Assembly: GCF_013410355.1 (NCBI RefSeq)
Contig: NZ_JACCFI010000001.1
Coordinates: 1,240,001 to 1,304,000, forward strand
Length of the DNA: 64,000 nucleotides
From: Agromyces hippuratus
Lineage (GTDB): Bacteria > Actinomycetota > Actinomycetes > Actinomycetales > Microbacteriaceae
Direction of reading: 5' to 3'
Within the stretch, counting starts at the first letter, position 1, and each line of letters opens with the position of its first letter. A program made the translations under genes and the position numbers. Under the pieces are notes generated by a model. It was given only the letters and a program-made list of their open reading frames with translations. It was not told the origin of the DNA and searched no databases. Below are positions 58,388 to 64,000 of the stretch, one piece after another.

Positions 58388-59881
58388 TCAGACCGGAGCG
58401 ATCCAGCGGAGCGGCACCTCGATCGTGACCTCGGTGCCGCGCCCGACGACCGTGTGCCAGTCGATCGTGCCGCTCAGCTCGCCCTGGATGAGCGTGCGCA
58501 CGATCTGCGTGCCGAGCCCCTCGCCGACCTTGCCCTCGGGCATGCCGGAGCCGGTGTCGCGCACCGTCACGCTCAGCGTCGTCTGCGAGCGGTCGGCCGA
58601 GATCTCGACGTCGCCCTCCTGGCCGGCGAGTCCGTGCTCGACGGCGTTCGTGACGAGCTCGGTGAGCGCGAGCGCGAGCGGCGTCGCGTACGCGCTCGGC
58701 AGCACGCCGAACGAACCCGAGCGCTTGGGGTGGGCCGTCGTGTTGTGAGCTGCGGCGACCTCGGCGACCAGCAGCAGCGTGCGGTCGAACACCGCATCGA
58801 AGTCGACGTTCTGCGAGAGACCCTCTGAGAGGGTGTCGTGCACGACGGCGATCGCGCCGACGCGGCGCATGGCCTGCGTCAGCGCCTCGCGCGCCTCGTC
58901 GGAGTGGGTGCGACGGGCCTGGATGCGCAGGAGCGACGCCACGGTCTGCAGGTTGTTCTTCACCCGGTGGTGGATCTCGCGGATCGTCGCGTCCTTGGTG
59001 ATGAGCTCCTGCTCCTGGTGGCGCAGCTCGGTGACGTCGCGGCTCAGCACGATCGCGCCGATGCGCTCACCGCGGTGCCGGATCGGGATCGCTCGGAGCG
59101 AGACGGTCACACCGCGCGACTCGACGTCGGTGCGCCACGGGGCGCGGCCGGTCACGACGAGCGGGAGCGACTCGTCGACCACGAGCTTGCCGGCGAGCAG
59201 CCGGGTCGTCACCTCGGCGAGGGACTCGCCCTCGAGCTCGTCGTCGAAGCCCATGCGGTTGAACGCGGAGAGGGCGTTCGGGCTCGCGAACGTCGTGATG
59301 CCGTCGACGTCGAGGCGGATGAGGCCGTCGGAGGCGCGCGGGGCGCCGCGGCGCGGCCCGGTCGGAGCGCCGAGGTCGGGGAAATCGCCCGACGCGATCA
59401 TCTGGAAGAGCTCTTCGGCGCACTCGTTGAACGTGAGCTCCTGCCGGCTCGGCGTGCGAGTGGCACCGAGGTTCGTGTGCCGGGTGATCACGGCCACCGG
59501 TTCGGGCGCGACGCTCGTGCCGGTCGTCGTGAGGCGCCGCATGACGGGCACGGCGCGCACGCGAGTGGGCATCTCCTCGTACCAGTCGGGGGCGGATGAA
59601 TCCACGATGCGTGCGGTCGAGTAGGCCTGGCCCACGAGATCGCGCCACTGCGGCTTGATCTCCTGGCCGACGAAGTCGCGATAGAAGAGCGTCGCGGCGC
59701 TCGACGGCCGGGCGTGGGCGACGGCCACGAATGCGTCGTCACCGGAGGGCACCCACAGCACGATGTCGGCGAACGCGAGATCGGCGAGCAGCTGCAGGTC
59801 GCCGACGAGCATGTGCAGCCAGTCGACGTCGGCCTGACTGCTGCGGCCCTGGGCGAGGACGAGATCACTGAGGGTCGACAC
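58388..59881 (-). CDS. PdtaS-like sensor histidine kinase
   Basis: 497 residues without membrane helices. An N-terminal GAF-like domain (about 1-165), then a PAS domain (about 185-300), then a HisKA_2 box with phospho-His in EIHHRVKNNLQTVASLL and an ATPase domain (ELVTNAVEHG, DTGSGMPEG, GLGTQIVRTL). This is the cytosolic PdtaS architecture of actinobacteria. The cognate response regulator (PdtaR, with ANTAR output) is not in the window. Confidence 0.92.
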   Translation of the reverse strand: MSTLSDLVLAQGRSSQADVDWLHMLVGDLQLLADLAFADIVLWVPSGDDAFVAVAHARPSSAATLFYRDFVGQEIKPQWRDLVGQAYSTARIVDSSAPDWYEEMPTRVRAVPVMRRLTTTGTSVAPEPVAVITRHTNLGATRTPSRQELTFNECAEELFQMIASGDFPDLGAPTGPRRGAPRASDGLIRLDVDGITTFASPNALSAFNRMGFDDELEGESLAEVTTRLLAGKLVVDESLPLVVTGRAPWRTDVESRGVTVSLRAIPIRHRGERIGAIVLSRDVTELRHQEQELITKDATIREIHHRVKNNLQTVASLLRIQARRTHSDEAREALTQAMRRVGAIAVVHDTLSEGLSQNVDFDAVFDRTLLLVAEVAAAHNTTAHPKRSGSFGVLPSAYATPLALALTELVTNAVEHGLAGQEGDVEISADRSQTTLSVTVRDTGSGMPEGKVGEGLGTQIVRTLIQGELSGTIDWHTVVGRGTEVTIEVPLRWIAPV

Positions 59882-59909
59882 CGTTCAAGCGTACTGCCCG
59901 GGCGGGGTC

Positions 59910-61157
59910 TCAGCCGGTCGCCGCCCTTCGCAGCGTCGGAATCGCGAAGCCGCGACGACGCGACGGCTCGGGCGTCGGCAGCAGCGCCTCGAACGCGTAG
60001 TCGCGGATCGCCATGCGCAGCGGCGACCTCGGCGCGGCGTCGCGCAGCGTGCGGGCGGTCAGGATCGCCGCATCGGTCGCCTTGGAATCGTGCGGCAGCA
60101 GGGTCGCGTCACTCAGCCCGCCGAACCGGCGCAGCGTCTGGCGCACTTGGGCGTGGGCGTCGATGCCGAGCGCGCTCGTGCGAACGCGGTTCACGACGAC
60201 GTCGACCCGATCGGGATCGACGAGGTCGACGAGGTCGACGTGCCCCCGGAGCAGTCGGGACAGACCGACCGGATCGGCGAGGCCGACCGCGACGACGCGA
60301 TCGGCGGCCGCGAGCGCCGCGAAGGTCGCCGCATTGCGGCGCGGGGCGAACTGATCGCTCGTCAGCTCTTCGTCGTGCTCGAGGCTGAAGCCCGTGTCGA
60401 CGACCACGTACTCGACCCAGGCCCGCATCGCCTCGATCGCGGCGGTCACACGGTCACGGGAGAGTTCGGGCCACCGACTCGGCCCGACGAGGCCCGTGAA
60501 CACGTTGAACGCCGCACGGGGTGCGGAGTAGCGCTGGGCGATGCGCTCGAGCTCCACGCGGTCGAGGGCGTCGGCACCCGCGAGCCGGCAGGCCGACGCG
60601 AACCCGGGCGCCTCATCGAGCAGGCCGAGCACCGGGGCGATCGCACCGCCGTACGGGTCGCCGTCGACGAGCGCGACGGTGTGCCCGGCGGCCGCGATCT
60701 CCGCGGCGAGGTTCACGGCGAGGGTGCTGCGGCCGGGCGCTCCGCCGGGCCCCCAGACGGCGATGACGGATGCCGCGCGCTCCTGGCGCGCGAGCAGCTC
60801 GCCCACGCGCGACGGCACCGGGACTCCTCCGGTCACGAGGCGTTCGATGTCGGTCCACGGCGCATCGTGGTCGACGACCTCGTGCAGTCCGAGTTGCGAG
60901 GCGTGGGCGCGCTCGGCATCGGTCACCGCGAGCGCGATCAGGCGGATGCCCCGTTCGTCGCAGCCCGCCAGCAGCTCGACGCTCAGCGTGCTGCGCGCGG
61001 CGCCGACGAGTGCCACGTCGGGGCCGAGCACGTCGAGGTTCTCGAGCAGGTCGCGCCACCCCGCGAGCCTGGCGACGATCGTGTGACCGTGCTCGACGAT
61101 GTCGGCGATGATGCGATCCTCGGTGGAGTCGTCGAGCGCGAGCGCGAGGCGTGCCAT
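59910..61157 (-). CDS. CpaE/Ssd-like P-loop ATPase of the tad pilus system
   Basis: 415 residues. An N-terminal receiver-like region (about 1-125) is followed by a MinD/ParA-like domain with the deviant Walker A GGAPGRSTLA (Lys of KGGxGKT replaced) and acidic switch VDTGFS. CpaE-like proteins position pilus machinery, and actinobacterial relatives usually precede tadA. Here tadA is 9 kb away and truncated. The ATG follows the cpaB-like stop by one base, so the two are coupled. Confidence 0.82.
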   Translation of the reverse strand: MARLALALDDSTEDRIIADIVEHGHTIVARLAGWRDLLENLDVLGPDVALVGAARSTLSVELLAGCDERGIRLIALAVTDAERAHASQLGLHEVVDHDAPWTDIERLVTGGVPVPSRVGELLARQERAASVIAVWGPGGAPGRSTLAVNLAAEIAAAGHTVALVDGDPYGGAIAPVLGLLDEAPGFASACRLAGADALDRVELERIAQRYSAPRAAFNVFTGLVGPSRWPELSRDRVTAAIEAMRAWVEYVVVDTGFSLEHDEELTSDQFAPRRNAATFAALAAADRVVAVGLADPVGLSRLLRGHVDLVDLVDPDRVDVVVNRVRTSALGIDAHAQVRQTLRRFGGLSDATLLPHDSKATDAAILTARTLRDAAPRSPLRMAIRDYAFEALLPTPEPSRRRGFAIPTLRRAATG

Positions 61158-61158
61158 G

Positions 61159-61788
61159 TCATTCTCCCGACGCGCGTGCGGGCACGAGGTCGATCGCATC
61201 GCCGGACGCGAGCGCCCCGAGCAGCGCCGCGACCTTCTCACGGGGAACCAGCAGCTCGACCGACGTGCCGCCCGACGAGACCATGCCCTCGCTCTCGATG
61301 ATGCCGGCGATCTCGGCGCCCGAGACGAGCACGGTCGGCGGTTCGTAGCCGCCGCCTTCCGTCTCGGCGGCGGTCCAGACGTCGACTCGCGTTCCGGTGC
61401 TGACATCGGCGGGAAGCGGGCCCCTGCTCGGCACGACGACGGTCGCGAGTCCGGCGCGATCGGTCGCATCGACGGAGGCGTCGGGCACGAGCTCGCCGGC
61501 CTCGATCGTTCGCGCCACGACGAGCCCGTCCTCGGGGAAGTCGCCCGCGACCACATAGTGCTCAGCGCTCGCGCCGAGACGAACGGATTCGGTGTCGAGG
61601 TCGTCGACCTGGATGTGCGTGCCCGAGGCCAGCGTGCCCCGGGCGACGTAGACCTCGACCCCGTCGTCGAGCCCCGAGACCAGGGTCCAGACGCCGAAGG
61701 TCGACCCCGCGATGAGGGCGATGCCGATGATCAGGCGCGGGTCGAGCCGCAGTGCGCCTCGCTCACCCCGGTCGCGACGTGTCGTCAT
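61159..61788 (-). CDS. CpaB/RcpC-like SAF-domain protein
   Basis: 209 residues: one N-terminal membrane helix (LIIGIALIAGSTFGVWTLV), then a SAF domain (VYVARGTLASGTHIQVDDL) and an RcpC-type beta region ending in LLGALASGDAIDLVPA. In tad systems this protein helps assemble the pilus export channel or anchors it to the envelope. It is coupled with the CpaE-like gene and has the 17-base motif 68 bases upstream. Confidence 0.82.
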   Translation of the reverse strand: MTTRRDRGERGALRLDPRLIIGIALIAGSTFGVWTLVSGLDDGVEVYVARGTLASGTHIQVDDLDTESVRLGASAEHYVVAGDFPEDGLVVARTIEAGELVPDASVDATDRAGLATVVVPSRGPLPADVSTGTRVDVWTAAETEGGGYEPPTVLVSGAEIAGIIESEGMVSSGGTSVELLVPREKVAALLGALASGDAIDLVPARASGE

Positions 61789-61855
61789 GTGCGTTCCCTT
61801 CGGAGTGGCGCCGGGTCGCGCCGGCGTCTATCGTCACCCGAAGCTCGGACACGGT

Positions 61856-61872
61856 TCCGAAGTTATCCACAA
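61856..61872 (-). promoter_or_regulatory. Shared 17-base motif upstream of the cpaB-like gene
   Basis: tccgaagttatccacaa, identical to the copy upstream of tadA (50896-50912). It lies between the divergent cpaB-like and HTH genes and contains TTATCCACA. Confidence 0.55.
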
Positions 61873-61910
61873 TCACCCCGTCCGACCCGCGACCGGTCGA
61901 TAATCAAGAC

Positions 61911-62204
61911 ATGACCTCTCCAGGTTCGGGCGACGAGATCGGCCGGTTCCTCACGCTCGCAGACGCGGCCGAGATCCTCGCCGTCGACGTCGCGGCGGTC
62001 GACGAGCTGATCCGATCCGGTGAACTGCCCGCGATCCGCGTCGGCACCGCAGGGCCGTGGCGCATCGAGCGGCTGCAGCTCGAGGTCTGGATCGAGCTCC
62101 AGTACGAGGAGACCCGCAAGTTCTCGGCCTGGAACCAGGGCGAGTTCTCGAACATCGCCGAACTCTCAGGCGCTCGCACCGGGCGACTCCGGCCGGTCGA
62201 CTGA
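61911..62204 (+). CDS. Small MerR/excisionase-type HTH protein
   Basis: 97 residues. The core FLTLADAAEILAVDVAAVDELI followed by LPAIRVGTAGPWRIERLQLEVWI is a helix-turn-helix of the HTH_17 (BldC/excisionase-like) family. In Microbacteriaceae such a gene sits stably on the chromosome and is a regulator rather than a phage excisionase; no integrase is near. It might act on the divergent pilus genes. Confidence 0.85.
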   Translation: MTSPGSGDEIGRFLTLADAAEILAVDVAAVDELIRSGELPAIRVGTAGPWRIERLQLEVWIELQYEETRKFSAWNQGEFSNIAELSGARTGRLRPVD

Positions 62205-62212
62205 CTCGGCCG

Positions 62213-62812
62213 TCAGCGGAAGTCGACGACCAGGAGCCGCGAGAGCGGCACGATGCGATACCCGTGCACCGCACTGTCGCGTCGCGGCCGGTCGACGTCG
62301 TGCAGCGCGAGATCGAGATGGTCCCGTGCGACCCGGTCGATGGTGCCGTGGGACGCTCCATCGACGGTGCTGACGTGCACGGGGGTTCGCCGACGACAGA
62401 GGTCGCGGAGCACGAAGGGCAGGCCGATGCGCTCGGCGATGCGAGCGGATGCCTCGGGCACCGACTCGAGGCTCGGCTCCAACTGCGCGCGAGTGGGCAG
62501 CACCGCCGCGATCGCCGCGATGGGCACGACGCAGTGGAGCTCCCGCTTCGCGGGTTCCGTAGACCGGCCGCTGACCCAGTCGCGGCCGAACGCCTGCGGC
62601 CGGAGCGAGAGGATCCGCCCGCCGTGCAGCTCGATGCGCACGAAGGCGCCGGGATCGTCGGGGGCGGATCGCGCGATGCCCGTGAGGCGGTCGCGCAGGG
62701 TCAGCCGGCCGAGCCGGAGGCGCTCCTCCTCGATGGCGAGCGCCCGCTCCTCGTCACGCTGCTCCTGGTCGATCTGCGACTCGAGGTCGTCGAAGAGCAG
62801 CTCCCAGCGCAT
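62213..62812 (-). CDS. Conserved-type actinobacterial hypothetical protein
   Basis: 199 residues. A charged N-terminal helix (LESQIDQEQRDEERALAIEEERLRL as one amphipathic stretch) is followed by a beta-rich domain (IELHGGRILSLRP ... LHCVVPIAAIAAVLP). I recognise the general type as a common actinobacterial hypothetical protein but know no function. The TTATCCACA-type motif lies 30-47 bases upstream of its start. Confidence 0.72.
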   Translation of the reverse strand: MRWELLFDDLESQIDQEQRDEERALAIEEERLRLGRLTLRDRLTGIARSAPDDPGAFVRIELHGGRILSLRPQAFGRDWVSGRSTEPAKRELHCVVPIAAIAAVLPTRAQLEPSLESVPEASARIAERIGLPFVLRDLCRRRTPVHVSTVDGASHGTIDRVARDHLDLALHDVDRPRRDSAVHGYRIVPLSRLLVVDFR

Positions 62813-62841
62813 GCAGCGACGCTACATGGCGGCCTCCCGAT

Positions 62842-62859
62842 TCCGAAACGTTATCCACA
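62842..62859 (-). promoter_or_regulatory. Variant copy of the TTATCCACA motif
   Basis: tccgaaacgttatccaca has the same two blocks as the copies at 50896 and 61856, with the tccga and ttatccaca parts two bases further apart. It lies upstream of the minus-strand hypothetical gene. Confidence 0.4.
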
Positions 62860-62873
62860 GGCGTGGAAATCCC

Positions 62874-62947
62874 TTGACACCAATTCGGAGACTCGCCTAC
62901 GGTTCACACAGGAATCACCCGATGTCCCCCACTCGGGGGTGATCCTG
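62874..62947 (+). promoter_or_regulatory. Promoter and leader hairpin of the Rv3235-like gene
   Basis: TTGACA (62874-62879), an 18-base spacer and TACGGT (62898-62903) form a good housekeeping-type promoter. The 5' leader then folds caggaatcaccc against gggtgatcctg (62909-62920 with 62937-62947, one bulged A), leaving about 50 bases before the start codon. This could be an attenuator or stabilising hairpin. Confidence 0.6.
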
Positions 62948-62996
62948 TCGCTCGGTCGAGAGGCCCTGCGAGCCACTCCTCCCCCATGGAGCACAG

Positions 62997-63449
62997 ATGA
63001 CCGCACGCGACGCGATCGGCGCCCGAACCGCCGCGACTCGCAGCTCGACGGCGCGCCTGCTCGGCGACGACGACGAGTTCTTCGCCCGACAACCCGCACG
63101 CCGTACCGAACTGCCCGATCCCGAGCCGCTCCTGCGCAGCCTCACCCATTGCGTCATCGAGGCGCTCGCGGGTGCCCGAGATCTCGAACAGCTCGCGAGG
63201 TGGGTCGACGACGACGTCTACCGCAACCTCTCGAAGCGGGTCGTGCTCGCGGCCCGCGCCCGACGCGCCAAGGGCCAGGCCCCGCAACGGCCCGCATTCT
63301 CGATCGGCCGCGTGCACGTGTACGAGCCGACCGACGGCGTCATCGAGGCCGTCGTGATGGTGCACCAACGAGCCCGCTCGCGAGCGGTCGCGATCCGCAT
63401 CGAGGGGTTCGATCAACGCTGGCGCGCGAGCGCCATCGGCGTGCTCTGA
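62997..63449 (+). CDS. Rv3235-family protein
   Basis: 150 residues. The C-terminal domain (PLLRSLTHCVIEALAGARDL, LARWVDDDVYRNL, FSIGRVHVYEPTDGVIEAVVMV, AVAIRIEGFDQRWRASAIGVL) matches the Rv3235-type hypothetical family found next to secA in actinobacteria, and secA is indeed the next gene. The Arg/Thr-rich N-terminus is likely disordered. Function unknown. Confidence 0.82.
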   Translation: MTARDAIGARTAATRSSTARLLGDDDEFFARQPARRTELPDPEPLLRSLTHCVIEALAGARDLEQLARWVDDDVYRNLSKRVVLAARARRAKGQAPQRPAFSIGRVHVYEPTDGVIEAVVMVHQRARSRAVAIRIEGFDQRWRASAIGVL

Positions 63450-63462
63450 CCCCGACGGGCTC

Positions 63463-63510
63463 TGAACACCGGCACGCCTGAACACCGGCACGCCTGAAGA
63501 CCGGTGCGCC
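63463..63510. repeat. Three tandem copies of a 16-base unit
   Basis: tgaacaccggcacgcc occurs twice exactly (63463-63478, 63479-63494), then once with changes (tgaagaccggtgcgcc, 63495-63510). It lies in the short gap after the Rv3235-like gene. Confidence 0.85.
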
Positions 63511-63593
63511 GAGCGCGCTCCGGATACAGTTCACTCCCGAGCCCCACGACACGCCACGTCCTCGCTTCCGCGCGGCGCAGCGACCGCACACGA

Positions 63594-63630
63594 GAGACCC
63601 CGGCCGGTGCAGCACACCGACCGGGGTCTC
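63594..63630 (-). terminator. Terminator of secA
   Basis: gagaccccgg and ccggggtctc arms (63594-63603, 63621-63630) form a perfect 10-base stem just beyond the secA stop. Confidence 0.8.
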
Positions 63631-63641
63631 GTCGACGGGTG

Positions 63642-64000
63642 TCAGTTGCCCTTGCGGTCCTGGGCCCGACGCTCCGCGCGGTTCTGCGGAGCGACGTCGC
63701 CGCCGGTGCGCTGCCCGAAGGCGCCGCGCGACTCCTCGGCCGCGGGGGCCTGGCTCTCGGCGACGGCACGGCGGGCGCGCTGCGTCGCCGCCTGCTGCAC
63801 CTGGCCACGCTGGTTGCGCACCTCGACGCCGCCGGCGTCACTCGGTGCCGAGTAGCTGAGCTTGTCGTCGGGCGCTCCCTGACGGCCGAGCCCCTTCGCC
63901 TCGATCTTCGCGCCGGCGGCACCGGGCTGCGGTGCCACCTCGACCTCGAGGTTGAAGAGGAAGCCGACGGTCTCCTCGCGGATCGAACCCATCATCTGCT
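63642..64000 (-). CDS. secA: Preprotein translocase ATPase SecA (C-terminal end, cut by window edge)
   Basis: The last ~119 codons. QMMGSIREETVGFLFNLEVE is the end of the SecA helical scaffold; next comes a linker with LSYSAPSDAGGVEVRNQRGQ, and the chain ends in a basic tail NRAERRAQDRKGN. The C-terminal cysteine/histidine zinc motif that binds SecB in proteobacteria is absent, as usual in actinobacteria. The ATPase domains lie beyond the window. Confidence 0.9.
   Translation of the reverse strand, partial: QMMGSIREETVGFLFNLEVEVAPQPGAAGAKIEAKGLGRQGAPDDKLSYSAPSDAGGVEVRNQRGQVQQAATQRARRAVAESQAPAAEESRGAFGQRTGGDVAPQNRAERRAQDRKGN

Noticed and set aside
61911..62204. Excisionase of a second mobile element
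   Set aside because: The HTH_17 fold fits, but there is no integrase, att repeat or change in codon use around it. Such genes are commonly chromosomal regulators in this family.
50896..62859. DnaA-box-like TTATCCACA copies as evidence for a replication origin
   Set aside because: Only three scattered copies, each just upstream of a gene. There is no dnaA, dnaN, gyrB or AT-rich unwinding region, so a regulatory motif is more likely.

Overview
The window is one high-GC stretch from an actinobacterium, most likely a Microbacteriaceae member close to Agromyces. The evidence is very strong GC bias at third positions, the smpB/ftsX/ftsE/prfB/ssrA neighbourhood, an actinobacterial ECF41 sigma factor, a PdtaS-type kinase, F420-type oxidoreductases and a SecA without the C-terminal zinc motif. 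No rRNA, CRISPR array, integrase or transposase is visible. All calls come from reading the sequence; no database search was run.

Layout. 0-3 kb: a sugar-uptake lipoprotein (cut by the window edge), a ROK regulator and an alpha-L-fucosidase, apparently one glycan-use locus. 3-6 kb: a membrane protein and an exported 5'-nucleotidase-like enzyme. 6.1-13.6 kb, minus strand: a fused trehalose-6-phosphate synthase/phosphatase followed by ilvD-ilvB-ilvN-ilvC. 13.6-19.1 kb: a TetR-controlled exporter unit (TetR, MMPL protein with a degenerate ABC-like tail, YhgE/Pip protein). 20.1-24.5 kb: a tightly overlapping biotin-uptake operon in which an acyl-CoA ligase and a thiolase sit between bioY and bioM/bioN. 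24.6-30.7 kb: tRNA-Lys, a HisN-type phosphatase, an F420-type oxidoreductase, a septum-formation lipoprotein, a DMT exporter with a LysR regulator, tmRNA and a SIMPL protein. 30.7-39.3 kb: phosphatase, smpB, ftsX, ftsE, then an NhaC/amidohydrolase/TetR group wedged before prfB. 39.3-41.9 kb: MFS and small membrane proteins.

42.1-50.66 kb is the clearly foreign part. It lies between the 3' end of a TadE/TadG-like pilus gene and the first ~69 codons of the TadA ATPase, both on the minus strand, so the middle of a tad (Flp pilus) operon is missing and about 8.5 kb of accessory DNA is in its place. That DNA has looser codon use, many tiny genes, a phage terminase small-subunit remnant at one edge, and a group of defence-type proteins: a TIR-domain protein, an Abi_2 protein with a HEPN-like motif, and two more proteins with RN-x3-H HEPN-like motifs.

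50.9-64 kb returns to chromosome-like content: acyltransferase, tRNA-Leu, flavin oxidoreductase, an iron-box-preceded haem oxygenase, DedA, a CDF metal exporter, an epimerase with an ECF41-type promoter beside the ECF41 sigma gene, a histidine kinase, the surviving pilus genes cpaE-like and cpaB-like, a small HTH protein, an Rv3235-like protein and the 3' end of secA. A shared 17-base motif (tccgaagttatccacaa) precedes both the broken tadA and the intact cpaB-like gene.
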